64,000 nucleotides of DNA, taken from Smithella sp. GTDB lineage: Bacteria > Desulfobacterota > Syntrophia > Syntrophales > Smithellaceae. The first letter of the stretch is position 1. The number at the start of each line of letters is the position of its first letter. The notes under the pieces are model-generated. The model saw only the letters and a list, made by a program, of their open reading frames with translations, ran no database searches and was not told the DNA's origin. The position numbers and the translations under genes were made by a program. The stretch covers positions 62,001-126,000 of the forward strand of contig SCVW01000016.1 in assembly GCA_007244375.1 (NCBI GenBank), read 5' to 3'. Positions 47,213 through 55,912 of the stretch are shown in pieces.

Positions 47213-47479
47213 ATGAAACCGAGAAAGAAAACGGTCAGAGGGAAAAAGAAATATTATACTTTTGATGTTTGTGTCAGCTTCACCCTTCAATACACGTTTA
47301 CCGACAAAGAAGTTGAGCTGGATATGGAAGGTTCAGAAGGTGATGTTGAGCCGACCCATGATGCTTTAGTTTCGCTGGAAAAAGAGCTGGATGAATATTT
47401 ATCTAATAATTACGTTGTGAGTGATGTTCAGGCAGATTGTGAATCAAGGTCATTAATCGGCTGCTGTGAAGACTTATAA
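47213..47479 (+). CDS. Small acidic protein, unknown
   Basis: Protein of 88 residues. A basic start (MKPRKKTVRGKKKYYTF) is followed by an acidic body with EVELDMEGSEGDVEP and a Cys-containing end (CESRSLIGCCEDL). AAGGAGG lies 6 bases before the ATG. No family recognised. It shares its leader with the next gene. Confidence 0.6.
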   Translation: MKPRKKTVRGKKKYYTFDVCVSFTLQYTFTDKEVELDMEGSEGDVEPTHDALVSLEKELDEYLSNNYVVSDVQADCESRSLIGCCEDL

Positions 47480-47516
47480 TTAATTTTAAAAGGAATATTC
47501 ATTCAGAGAGTAGAAA

Positions 47517-47555
47517 TTTTTAATAAGTAATAAAAGCAAATAGAAATCTTAATTT
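47517..47555 (+). promoter_or_regulatory. Shared leader repeat, copy 2
   Basis: Second copy of the 47122-47161 sequence with about 80% identity by eye, 93 bases before the 93-residue repeat protein gene. Confidence 0.55.
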
Positions 47556-47609
47556 AAGGTTGTTTCAATTATTAGCAGAGTGATTATTTATTAGAAGGAG
47601 GCAAAAATT

Positions 47610-47891
47610 ATGAGCAAGATTTACACAACAATAAAACATCCTAACGGATATAAAGGAGTCCCTTGGTTTGAAATAAAGGGCGATAGGATTTTTTCAACAG
47701 TGCATCATCCTGATGGATACAGACCTTTACCTTGGTATGAAATTAAAAATAACAAGGTCTATACTCTTATGAGCCATCCTAATGGATATCACGGGCGTCC
47801 ATGGTTTGAAATAAAGGGCAATAAGCTATATACTACAATAAATCATCCTAGAGGATATCATGGAGTGCCATGGTACGAGATTAGGAACTGA
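47610..47891 (+). CDS. Four-repeat 23-residue tandem protein
   Basis: Protein of 93 residues made almost wholly of four tandem 23-residue units starting at Lys3, Arg26, Lys49 and Lys72. The unit reads K-[IVL]-[YF]-[TS]-x3-H-P-x-G-Y-x3-P-W-[FY]-E-I-[KR]-[GN]-[ND]. Invariant residues are HP, GY, PW and EI. The pattern suggests four beta hairpins closing into a small prism or propeller-like fold, possibly a carbohydrate or peptide binder. There is no signal peptide. AGGAGG precedes the ATG. Confidence 0.75.
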   Translation: MSKIYTTIKHPNGYKGVPWFEIKGDRIFSTVHHPDGYRPLPWYEIKNNKVYTLMSHPNGYHGRPWFEIKGNKLYTTINHPRGYHGVPWYEIRN

Positions 47892-48016
47892 CAATTAAAA
47901 AGCGTTAGTTTTTCAGCTTTAAAAAATAATAAATAGTGCTATTATTATATTCAATTCATCGGGGAAAGCTAAAATATAATATTAACTGTTGGACGATTAT
48001 ATCGGGAGTTGGACTT

Positions 48017-49468
48017 ATGAAAAAATGTCCTTATTGTGCTGAAGAAATTCAAGACGATGCGATTAAGTGCAAGCACTGCCAATCCATGTTGAATGGGTCA
48101 CCTAATAAGATTTCATTACTAAGTCAAATACTCCCTTTCAAGAAATGGCTTCTAATAGGTATTTTTGCCCTGAGTATAATGACTTTTTTCTTTACGAATA
48201 TAAGTGTGACAGTGCCCATTATTGGTAAAATGAGTTATTCAATGTACGACATAGTGAAAATGACCTATGGTAAAGAATACAAACAAAGCTCATATGATAC
48301 AGAAAAAGAAAAACCTAGCCTTAGAGATATAATTAAAAGTCCTACAGACTCTGAAGAGTTGGCAAAAGATAAAACCTATATCATTGTGTTTATATTTTTG
48401 GCTTTAGCCATATTTGGTTTAGCACTGCACTATCTTTTCACAATAATATGGGGAATCTGTACATTCGCTCTTAATAAGACATTCCGTATATTAAATATTG
48501 TATGGCTCGTACTAGCCATACAATTTCCTATTATCTTTTCAATTGGTGGGATAATTTTCATCTCAGACATAAAAAGCAAAATGATGAGCGGGATAGGGAG
48601 TGACAATCCTTATGCTGCGATAGGAACTTCCATAGCTAGTAGCTTTTCCATTGACCCTGGCATTGTTTTATGGATTTTGATGGTTCTTGCTATCATCGGA
48701 TTAGCAATCCAGTTTATGGAAAAAAGGACAGTTAGCATTTCAAATGTTAAATCTATCGATAAAGATACTGAAAAGATTAAAGAACAAAAAACAATTCAAA
48801 AGAAAAAATGGATAGTACCAATAATCATTACTGGCACAATTATCTTGATAGTTGTACTGTTAAAAGTTTTCGGCTTATTATTTCCAGATGCAGATACCTA
48901 TGTAAATAAAGGAAATTCCTATGCTCAAAATGGTGAGTATACTAAAGCAATTATTGATTACAATAAGGCAATTGAACTAAACTATAAACATGCGCCTGCA
49001 TATTATTTACGTGGAGTTGCATATGGTAATCTTAAAAATTACGCAAAAGAAACTGCTGATTATAATAATGTCTTAGCACTCGACCCGAAATTAATACAAA
49101 CCAATTATGACCATGAGAAAATGGCTTTAGGTTACTGTAATCGTGGAGCTGAATACGTCTATGGTAACAATTACTATGAAGCGACTACTTATTTTGACAA
49201 AGCAATTGAGCTCACCCCGAAAGTCGCAGCACCCTATTGCTATCGTGGGTACGCCTTTGGTAAACTTGGCAATTACAGGCAAGCAATTACTGATTTTGAT
49301 AAAGCTATTGAACTAAACCCTCAATATGCGCTTGCCTATTTTTACCGCGGGGCTGCCTATGGTATGTTTAACAAACACGATCAGGCAATAACGGATTTCA
49401 AAATATCAGCCAGCTTAGGTTGTGAACACGCGCAAAAAACTTTAACAAAATTAGGGATTACTTGGTAA
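48017..49468 (+). CDS. Zinc-ribbon, membrane and TPR protein
   Basis: Protein of 483 residues. An N-terminal zinc ribbon (MKKCPYCAEEIQDDAIKCKHC) is followed by about four or five membrane segments (near residues 45-65, 125-165, 175-200, 215-235 and 268-290). The C-terminal TPR repeats (ADTYVNKGNSYAQNGEYTKA, APAYYLRGVAYGNLKNY, VAAPYCYRGYAFGKLGNY, YALAYFYRGAAYGMF) probably face the periplasm. The ATG at 48017 is preferred because GGGAG lies 8 bases upstream; a longer frame opens at 47936. Function unknown; a scaffold role is inferred. Confidence 0.75.
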   Translation: MKKCPYCAEEIQDDAIKCKHCQSMLNGSPNKISLLSQILPFKKWLLIGIFALSIMTFFFTNISVTVPIIGKMSYSMYDIVKMTYGKEYKQSSYDTEKEKPSLRDIIKSPTDSEELAKDKTYIIVFIFLALAIFGLALHYLFTIIWGICTFALNKTFRILNIVWLVLAIQFPIIFSIGGIIFISDIKSKMMSGIGSDNPYAAIGTSIASSFSIDPGIVLWILMVLAIIGLAIQFMEKRTVSISNVKSIDKDTEKIKEQKTIQKKKWIVPIIITGTIILIVVLLKVFGLLFPDADTYVNKGNSYAQNGEYTKAIIDYNKAIELNYKHAPAYYLRGVAYGNLKNYAKETADYNNVLALDPKLIQTNYDHEKMALGYCNRGAEYVYGNNYYEATTYFDKAIELTPKVAAPYCYRGYAFGKLGNYRQAITDFDKAIELNPQYALAYFYRGAAYGMFNKHDQAITDFKISASLGCEHAQKTLTKLGITW

Positions 49469-49565
49469 ATGATTTGCCGTCTTTATTTAAGATAAATTTA
49501 TTAAGTTGATTACAAAATATTGTATGAAGAGACCTTTGTATATTAGTTATTGATAGAGACAGAAA

Positions 49566-49934
49566 ATGAAAATAAATCAAAAAACATTTATTGCATTGAT
49601 AACAATAGTGCTTCTATTTTTATCTGTTGGACAGGTCTTGGCAGGTAAAAAAGAGATAAAAGCGAGACTTGCCTTCCTACCTAGTCTTGAGAAACATCTT
49701 AATGAAAAATTTATGATAGACCCAGTAATTACACTTGAAGGAAAAGATAAAACAATTCTAATAATAGAATCCATAAGATTAGAAGATATGGACTGTTATA
49801 TGATAGCTGGTAGTATAATAAAAACCTTAAGGATTCTAGGATTTAAAAAAATTGTTTTTATAAGACAACGATATAATGCAAAAGAGTTTGATGGGCGGAT
49901 ATATGATGTAGAAACAGGAGAGATTATTTATTAA
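49566..49934 (+). CDS. Small secreted protein, unknown
   Basis: Protein of 122 residues with a signal peptide (MKINQKTFIALITIVLLFLS, cut near GQVLA). The mature part is a mixed alpha/beta sequence with no recognised motif (DCYMIAGSIIKTLRILGFKK, ending YDVETGEIIY). It lies between two zinc-ribbon membrane proteins and may act in the same envelope group. Confidence 0.55.
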   Translation: MKINQKTFIALITIVLLFLSVGQVLAGKKEIKARLAFLPSLEKHLNEKFMIDPVITLEGKDKTILIIESIRLEDMDCYMIAGSIIKTLRILGFKKIVFIRQRYNAKEFDGRIYDVETGEIIY

Positions 49935-50011
49935 GTGTTATTGCATCTATCAAACAAGAAAAAGCGAAATTTGAATAATTAATTTTTCACCTCTGCAAGG
50001 ATGAATAAATT

Positions 50012-51019
50012 ATGGCACTTAAAAACTGTAATGAATGCGGTCAGCAAGTCAGCACAAAAGCAACATCATGCCCTCATTGTGGTGCTATTTTGAAAAGAAA
50101 GACAAGTACCTTTACTTGGATTGTGGCTATTATATTTATTTTTTTCTTATTTGGTCTTTTTGCGTCATATTATGACCGCGAATCAAATCCGAATAAATCC
50201 CGATTGAAAAATATAATTGACAATTATTTTGCAGATAAATCAAGAGACGAAGTCTCTTCTTCATCAACTTTATCTGCAAACTATTATACTTTTAATGGCT
50301 ATTCACTTAACGATCGAGAACGAACTGTTCTTAAAGCTATGTTTGTTATGGATTTTGACAGCTTGCTTAATGGACATAATGCTAATTTAAGTTCTATTTG
50401 GCAAAGGCACCTCAATGTTATTAGTGTTACATCGGATGAATTACAATGCGATTATGAAAATAATGAAGTAGCCGGCGATCAGAAATACCGAGGAAAAACA
50501 TTGCTAGTAACTGGTATTATTATGTCTATTAATAGAGGCATCGGAGAAAACCATTACGTTTGCCTTAATGGTGGTCGAAATATGTTTATACAACCTCACG
50601 CACACATGTATGAAGGTCATGAAAATTATCTTGCCAATCTCCAAAAAGGGCAGGCAATTACTCTAGTATGCAAAGGTGATGGCATGTTGATGGGCTCTGC
50701 CGTTCTAAGTGGATGTGCACCAACTCGTAATTTAGCTGAAGCTCTCATTGACATAAATATTGCGACAGGAAAAATAACCGACCAATTTTCAAAAGGTCAT
50801 GTTACCCTGCAAATGTTTGTCGCCTCTTCTTTAGTAATAGCGTCGTCTCTGCAAAACTCAAGTAGTTGTTATGAAACAGATTTTGGAAAAGATGTAAATA
50901 AATATAATAAGTGTACTGCTGAAATTAATAAAATTCTAATCGATAAAGAGAAGATGAATAAATCCAGCTTTAAACTTGCAACTGACAAACTTAAACTTGA
51001 TTTTAAAAAATATGAATGA
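50012..51019 (+). CDS. Zinc-ribbon, membrane and OB-fold protein
   Basis: Protein of 335 residues. An N-terminal zinc ribbon (NCNECGQQVSTKATSCPHCG) precedes one membrane segment (about 32-52). The middle has a tRNA_anti-like OB-fold (NEVAGDQKYRGKTLLVTGII, then YVCLNGGRNMFIQP and KGQAITLVCKGDG). A C-terminal helical region follows with two Cys. It has the same ribbon-plus-membrane front end as the protein at 48017-49468. Confidence 0.75.
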   Translation: MALKNCNECGQQVSTKATSCPHCGAILKRKTSTFTWIVAIIFIFFLFGLFASYYDRESNPNKSRLKNIIDNYFADKSRDEVSSSSTLSANYYTFNGYSLNDRERTVLKAMFVMDFDSLLNGHNANLSSIWQRHLNVISVTSDELQCDYENNEVAGDQKYRGKTLLVTGIIMSINRGIGENHYVCLNGGRNMFIQPHAHMYEGHENYLANLQKGQAITLVCKGDGMLMGSAVLSGCAPTRNLAEALIDINIATGKITDQFSKGHVTLQMFVASSLVIASSLQNSSSCYETDFGKDVNKYNKCTAEINKILIDKEKMNKSSFKLATDKLKLDFKKYE

Positions 51020-51177
51020 AATTAATCTTAAAACTAATTCTCGTATTGAAAATGATAGATATTACGACCTCAGTTCAAGCTGCGATCGACAAATCGAAAA
51101 TATCTAAGGATTTGTGCATCATTTTTTCTCCACACACTACAGCGGCAATTACAATCAATAAAAATGCTGATCTTTGA
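51012..51177 (+). pseudogene. yjbQ: yjbQ (UPF0047) remnant, frameshifted and truncated
   Basis: Two frames join into the start of a YjbQ-family protein. ATG at 51012 reads MNEINLKTNSRIE, then the frame shifts by one base in GAAAATG (about 51048-51053) and continues MIDITTSVQAAIDKS...LCIIFSPHTTAAITINKNADL before TGA at 51175. Typical YjbQ proteins are about 135 residues, so more than half is lost. The start overlaps the previous gene's last codons. Confidence 0.75.
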
Positions 51178-51248
51178 AAAATATCGACCTCGGTTGACAT
51201 TATATAGATTTTAATAAGCTTCTTGTTTCTACCCATTTCCCATTTTAA

Positions 51249-51278
51249 ATATTAAGTTTTATTCATAACTTAATATTT
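51249..51278. promoter_or_regulatory. 30-base island operator, site 1
   Basis: Arms AATATTAAGT and ACTTAATATT are separated by 10 bases; the symmetry extends to 14-base arms. The same design is at 59101-59130 and 62151-62180. It lies in the 660-base gap 51020-51679, which otherwise holds the yjbQ and EVE-like remnants and AT-rich sequence with no other recognisable feature. Confidence 0.55.
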
Positions 51279-51497
51279 AATCAATAATCACTTTAATATC
51301 AATGACTTATGATTGAACAAAATTCAGCCTTGTTTTTTGAATATTAATTATCAAACTGAATTAATATTTAAAGTTAATATTATTATTGAAATTCAGAAAA
51401 AATTGAGTATGTTTATAGACATTCTCGAATCAATTTTTAAAATAAGTATTAATAACACATAATAGCACTTTTGAACGCCTCTCATAAAGGAATTGCA

Positions 51498-51614
51498 ATG
51501 AATTACTATATTGATTTATTTTCACCTGAAACTGCAAAAGCATTCACAAATGGGAGATTTGAAATGGTGAAAAGGCAAATATTTTACCCGACACTAGAAG
51601 AGGAAGGCTACTAA
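51498..51614 (+). pseudogene. Short EVE-domain-like N-terminal fragment
   Basis: A 38-codon frame starts MNYYIDLFSPETAKAF, which looks like the N-terminus of EVE-domain proteins (MNYWIDLF-type starts), and then diverges and stops. AAGGA lies 7 bases before the ATG. It is probably a decayed gene; an independent micropeptide cannot be excluded. Confidence 0.35.
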
Positions 51615-51682
51615 ATAAAATTTGTGTATCAGAGAATAAACCATCAAGGAAGAAGTAATTAAGATTTCATTTTGGAGTCATG

Positions 51683-52024
51683 ATGAATACGCAAAGAAGG
51701 TTTACTATCATTATCTTATTAATCTTTGGAATGGTTTTGTGTGGGGAAACTCACGCTGAAACAGTATATGTGAAATATAGAGGACCCGTAAAATTAGATA
51801 ATTTCAGTTGCTCATATCCATCCAGTTCTTTCGTTCATAAAATCTGCTACTGGAAAAAGAAACGGTATCTAGTTGTGCTGCTTAATCAAACGTATTATCA
51901 CTATTGCCGGATACCGGAAGCTGTTGTTAATCAATGGCTACATGCTGATTCGCAAGGTAGGTTCTTCAACGCTTATATTAAAGGCAATTATGACTGTAGG
52001 CATGGCGGTATACCATCAGAATAA
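51683..52024 (+). CDS. Secreted KTSC-domain protein
   Basis: Protein of 113 residues with a signal peptide (cut near THAET). The rest matches the KTSC domain: FVHKICYWKKKRYLVVLLNQ, then TYYHYCRIPEAVVNQWL and GRFFNAYIKGNYDC. KTSC domains are small and often fused to other modules; their function is unknown. The ATG at 51683 is preferred (GGAG 5 bases upstream); another Met is directly before it at 51680. Confidence 0.75.
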   Translation: MNTQRRFTIIILLIFGMVLCGETHAETVYVKYRGPVKLDNFSCSYPSSSFVHKICYWKKKRYLVVLLNQTYYHYCRIPEAVVNQWLHADSQGRFFNAYIKGNYDCRHGGIPSE

Positions 52025-52061
52025 AACGAAGTTAGTATAAATTATTCGGAGAATTGATTCC

Positions 52062-52349
52062 ATGAATATTAAATGGTTATTAATCTTAATATCAATATTA
52101 GTGCTTGTTGGTTGCAAAACTGAACCAGAGCCACAGTATATTAGAGAAAATTTTAAGAATGGAAAGTCAATTGAAGTTGAAGTAGATGAATCTTTAACTA
52201 GAGACAACTGGGAATGTACAGGCGACTGTTCTGGACACAATGCCGGGTACGAGTGGGCGGAAGAAAACGAGATTACCGATCCGGGGGATTGCAGTGGGAA
52301 ATCGCAGTCTTTTATTGAGGGCTGTGAGGCGTACGCAAACGAAAACTAA
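52062..52349 (+). CDS. Small Cys-rich lipoprotein
   Basis: Lipoprotein of 95 residues with lipobox LVGC at residues 15-18. The mature part is acidic with four further Cys (WECTGDCSGHNAGYEWAEEN, then GDCSGKSQSFIEGCEAYAN). The GYEWAEEN...D..DC.GxSxSFxEGC pattern recurs in small exported proteins; no function known. It precedes the hxs genes. Confidence 0.65.
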   Translation: MNIKWLLILISILVLVGCKTEPEPQYIRENFKNGKSIEVEVDESLTRDNWECTGDCSGHNAGYEWAEENEITDPGDCSGKSQSFIEGCEAYANEN

Positions 52350-52382
52350 CAATACCCATTTTAAAGTATAAATGGAGGCATC

Positions 52383-52733
52383 GTGAAAACTATATCTGAT
52401 TCAATCAGCATTACAAATGCCAATACTGCAAACATAATTATTAATACTTCTTTATATGACATTGAAGCTATTAATTCCGCCTGTTATGCTTTTACAAGTA
52501 ACTACCATATCTTGGTGAATCGTGTAAACGATACGACTGTTAAAGTAATTTTTGAATTAAAAAACAAATCATCTCGGAGAAATATTTCTGAAGACATCAA
52601 AGACTTCTTAAATTCAGTTATTGACTACCAAGTTAGATTACGTCTCGAGCAAACAAACAGCAAAATACGTGATTTAATCGTCAAACATGCCTTTTCTCCT
52701 ATTGACCTCAAAAAGGAAATAGAATCTTTGTGA
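52383..52733 (+). CDS. hxsD: His-Xaa-Ser system protein HxsD
   Basis: Protein of 116 residues. The C-terminal part FLNSVIDYQVRLRLEQTNSKIRDLI (given here in two runs: FLNSVIDYQVRLRLEQ and TNSKIRDLI) fits the LLNDYxLRE motif that defines HxsD. Its stop overlaps the next gene by 4 bases (GTGA). HxsD occurs only with the HxsB/HxsC radical SAM pair and is probably an accessory for peptide recognition; this is inferred. Confidence 0.75.
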   Translation: MKTISDSISITNANTANIIINTSLYDIEAINSACYAFTSNYHILVNRVNDTTVKVIFELKNKSSRRNISEDIKDFLNSVIDYQVRLRLEQTNSKIRDLIVKHAFSPIDLKKEIESL

Positions 52734-54190
52734 ATAGCAAACGAGTCCAATTACTACCTTTTCAATTTTCCCGCTTTGACAATAATGATTACTTATTAGT
52801 TAACGAAAGCGGCGAATACATTTTCATCAACAAAGAGGAATTCAACAAATTAATAAACGAAAACTTAACTTCGGAATCTCCATACTACTATGATTTGAAG
52901 AGCAGGCATTTCATAAATACAGAACACTTACCCGAAACATTGGAGATGGTTTCAGCAAAGTATCGGACGAGAAAAAGATTTATCTCAGATTTTACTTCCC
53001 TGCACATGATGGTTATCACCCTGAGATGCACCAATAAATGTAAATACTGCCAAGTGAGTGCCGAAGGTGATGATGCGAAAGGTTTCGATATGTCACCTGA
53101 AGTGGCTCGTCGTGTTGTTGATTATATATTCAAGACACCTTCTCATTCTATAAAGATAGAGTTTCAGGGCGGAGAACCTACCCTTAATTGGGAAACGTTG
53201 AAAGAGACTGTCATTTATGCAAAGAAAGTTAATAAAAAATATAAGAAGCATCTTAGTTTTGTTGTATGCACAAACCTAGTGAAGGTAGACACGCGGCAAC
53301 TATTGTTCTTTAAAAAGCACAAAATAAACATATCTACATCTCTTGACGGTCCCAAGAATTTTCACGACAAGAACCGTGTATTGAGAAACGGAAAAGGCAC
53401 CTACGATTCTGTTATTAAGAACATGAGCGATGCATTCAACATATTACCTCGCGGAGAAGTTAATGCGCTCATGACAACTACGATAGATAATATCGACTAC
53501 TTAAAAGAAGTGATTGAGGAATATGTTAGGTTGGGATTTAATGGTATATTCATAAGGTCACTGCATCCATATGGGTTCGCAGCATCGAATGAAGGGAACC
53601 TTGGCTATTCAGCAGAGTATTTTGTAGAAAAATTCGAAGAAGCTCTTAATTTTATAATTCAACTTAATCTTACCGGAACAAGATTTGTAGAATTTTATAC
53701 CAGTCTACTTCTAACACGTATCTTGACACCTTTTTCGACAGGTTTTGTTGACCTTCAATCACCTTCAGGTGCAGGTATTTCAGGTGTAATTTATGACCAT
53801 AATGGAGATGTTTTCCCAGCAGATGAAGCACGTATGCTTGCAAGAATGGGTGACCGCTTTTTTTGCATGGGGAATGTTTTTAAAGATTCCTACGAACAAA
53901 TATTTGGAGGAAGAATATTACATGACATTGTCAGCAAGTCATGTGTAGAAATCATGCCTTATTGCAATTCTTGCGTTTATCGAACTTACTGCGGTGCTGA
54001 CCCTGTACGAAATTATCTTGAAACAGGCGACATTCTTGGCAAACGCCCGAATGATTTTTGCAGGAAGAATAAGCTAATTTTCGACATATTATTTAAGAAA
54101 TTAAAAAGAAATGACCCTAATGAAATGGATGTATTTTGGTCTTGGATTTCTTGTAAGAGTATAAAAGAGATACGCGGTGAAGAAGCATGA
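52730..54190 (+). CDS. hxsB: Radical SAM/SPASM maturase HxsB
   Basis: Radical SAM enzyme of 486 residues starting with GTG. The SAM cluster motif is CTNKCKYCQ near residue 101, followed by EFQGGEPTLNW. The C-terminal SPASM region has CMGNVFKDSY, then CNSCVYRTYCGADP, for auxiliary clusters. Such enzymes modify precursor peptides. It overlaps hxsD and hxsC by 4 bases each, so the three are translationally coupled. Confidence 0.85.
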   Translation: MNSKRVQLLPFQFSRFDNNDYLLVNESGEYIFINKEEFNKLINENLTSESPYYYDLKSRHFINTEHLPETLEMVSAKYRTRKRFISDFTSLHMMVITLRCTNKCKYCQVSAEGDDAKGFDMSPEVARRVVDYIFKTPSHSIKIEFQGGEPTLNWETLKETVIYAKKVNKKYKKHLSFVVCTNLVKVDTRQLLFFKKHKINISTSLDGPKNFHDKNRVLRNGKGTYDSVIKNMSDAFNILPRGEVNALMTTTIDNIDYLKEVIEEYVRLGFNGIFIRSLHPYGFAASNEGNLGYSAEYFVEKFEEALNFIIQLNLTGTRFVEFYTSLLLTRILTPFSTGFVDLQSPSGAGISGVIYDHNGDVFPADEARMLARMGDRFFCMGNVFKDSYEQIFGGRILHDIVSKSCVEIMPYCNSCVYRTYCGADPVRNYLETGDILGKRPNDFCRKNKLIFDILFKKLKRNDPNEMDVFWSWISCKSIKEIRGEEA

Positions 54191-55311
54191 AACAATTTAA
54201 GGGTATACCGGAAAATATACAGACCCCGATTCTTGGATTGGTAACACGCAACGAAATGTCATTATCAAGGGTTAATAGAGTGCTTATTGCCGAAGAAGAG
54301 TCATTATTATCAAAAGGGTTTTCGGCATTAATAACGAATAATGATAAAAAGAAAAATAAATCGTTACCACAAATCAAAGTCTCTGAAGAAATATCAAACA
54401 ATCTTGAAGAAGGCGATTGCGTGCTTATCAGCGAAGATGGAAACATAAAAGTTGTTTGGGAAAAAAAAGCTCCCGCTAATTCAATTCTGCTGACAGAGAT
54501 GTGTGATTGCCGTTGCATAATGTGCCCACAACCACCTAAAGTACATGATAAGAATTTAATTGAGATAAGCAAACGAATTTTAAATCTTATCAAAATAGAA
54601 AAAAGTCAAACCATCTGCCTAACTGGCGGAGAACCTACACTATTAAAAGAGAGCTTTTTTGAAATACTAGATGCAATAAATAAAAAACATCCTAAATCAT
54701 CTGTTATGATGCTCACAAATGGTAAATCGTTCGCTGATTTTGAGTTTACAAAGCGTTTTGTTTCCTCTCGACCGAAGGATTTCCTTACATGTGTTTCTTT
54801 GCACAGTGATGTGGACGAAGTTCACGACCGGATTGTTGGTGTTAAAAACAGTTTTTATAAAACAGCAATGGGTCTTCAAAACCTCGCACGCTTTCGCGAA
54901 AAAGTTGAAATCAGAGTAGTTGTGAATCGAATTAACGCTCACCGTCTTGAATCTATTGCAACCTTCATTGAGAGGAATTTTCCATTTATCAACCACTGTA
55001 CCTTCATGGGGATGGAGATAATTGGACTTGCACGCGATAATTATGACACTGTCTGGATTGACCCATACGAATACCGCGAAGAGATTTCACAAGCAATGCG
55101 AGTGTTAAGTCGTGCTGATATTAATGCCTCTATCTATAACGTGCCACTATGCCTAACTGAGAAGAAGTCATGGAGTTTCGCAAGACAGTCAATTTCAGGA
55201 TGGAAGAATGATTATCTTCCAATATGTGAGGATTGCTCAGTTAAATCAATTTGCTGTGGTATTTTTACCACTTCCGAATTACATCAAAGCCCTAATATAT
55301 ATCCTCAATAA
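54187..55311 (+). CDS. hxsC: Radical SAM maturase HxsC
   Basis: Radical SAM enzyme of 374 residues. The first 100 residues form a separate N-terminal region; then CDCRCIMC (CxxxCxxC) near residue 108 and CLTGGEPTL follow. The end has CEDCSVKSICCG. It is the second partner of the Hxs radical SAM pair. Its target is presumed to be the short His-Xaa-Ser peptide encoded at 55506-55748. Confidence 0.8.
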   Translation: MKQFKGIPENIQTPILGLVTRNEMSLSRVNRVLIAEEESLLSKGFSALITNNDKKKNKSLPQIKVSEEISNNLEEGDCVLISEDGNIKVVWEKKAPANSILLTEMCDCRCIMCPQPPKVHDKNLIEISKRILNLIKIEKSQTICLTGGEPTLLKESFFEILDAINKKHPKSSVMMLTNGKSFADFEFTKRFVSSRPKDFLTCVSLHSDVDEVHDRIVGVKNSFYKTAMGLQNLARFREKVEIRVVVNRINAHRLESIATFIERNFPFINHCTFMGMEIIGLARDNYDTVWIDPYEYREEISQAMRVLSRADINASIYNVPLCLTEKKSWSFARQSISGWKNDYLPICEDCSVKSICCGIFTTSELHQSPNIYPQ

Positions 55312-55409
55312 AATTAGTTATTTATATGTGATGGGGTCTTGTGATAGTTTTGTTTCAATTTCGTATAATCAACTTGTTTATCTTGATACCATAAAAATTA
55401 TTTTTTCAC

Positions 55410-55438
55410 TTGATTATAGATGGTTTTATTGCTAATAT
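55410..55438 (+). promoter_or_regulatory. Promoter candidate for hxsA
   Basis: TTGATT (55410-55415) and TAATAT (55433-55438) are separated by 17 bases, in the 194-base gap before the peptide gene. It would allow the substrate to be made in excess over the enzymes. Confidence 0.35.
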
Positions 55439-55505
55439 TATAACATAGAGAGGTGCTTGTAGTTTTACTTTAATTCATACGGTACGTTTTTTAAAGGAGA
55501 GCATT

Positions 55506-55748
55506 ATGAAAAATTTATTTAGCAAAATAATGGTCCTCGCTACGGGTGTTGCCACCTTTCTTGGTATTTCGTTGGCTAATGTACAGGCATCAGTACCAAC
55601 ATCGGTAGATGAGATTACCAGCAAGTCAGCACTTTATCTTGAGCATGGCAAACAATTTAGTGGTGGTGAGGTGACTGAAAATTATCATTCTAGCCACAGA
55701 AGCCATGAAAGTCATGAAAGTCATTACTCTCATCGTTCAGGGTATTAA
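55506..55748 (+). CDS. hxsA: His-Xaa-Ser repeat peptide HxsA (short form)
   Basis: Precursor of 80 residues. A signal peptide (residues 1-28, ending NVQA) and a spacer are followed at the extreme C-terminus by six perfect His-Xaa-Ser triplets at residues 61-78 (HSS, HRS, HES, HES, HYS, HRS), then Gly-Tyr. Repeats of this kind are the proposed substrate of HxsB/HxsC. AAAGGAG lies 7 bases before the ATG, and a terminator follows 45 bases after the stop. The product is predicted to be exported. Confidence 0.85.
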   Translation: MKNLFSKIMVLATGVATFLGISLANVQASVPTSVDEITSKSALYLEHGKQFSGGEVTENYHSSHRSHESHESHYSHRSGY

Positions 55749-55792
55749 AAGACAGATACGATTACCATCTCTTTAAATCTAAATAATTATTT

Positions 55793-55829
55793 AAGGCTCT
55801 TATCTGTATGATAGGAGCCTTTGTTTTTT
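55793..55829 (+). terminator. Rho-independent terminator
   Basis: Arms AAGGCTCTTATC and GATAGGAGCCTT (one wobble) with a 5-base loop, then a T-rich run. It closes the hxs unit. Confidence 0.85.
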
Positions 55830-55912
55830 AGCTTTCACAATTCAACTTAACCTAATTGTTTTTATGATGTTTTATTAATTCATACTTTATCTATAAGAGT
55901 GCTTGAAATAAT

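Noticed and set aside
47610-47891. Four regularly spaced 69-base units resembling a CRISPR array
   Set aside because: The units are in frame, differ at silent and coding positions and encode a repeat protein. There are no unique spacers and no cas genes.
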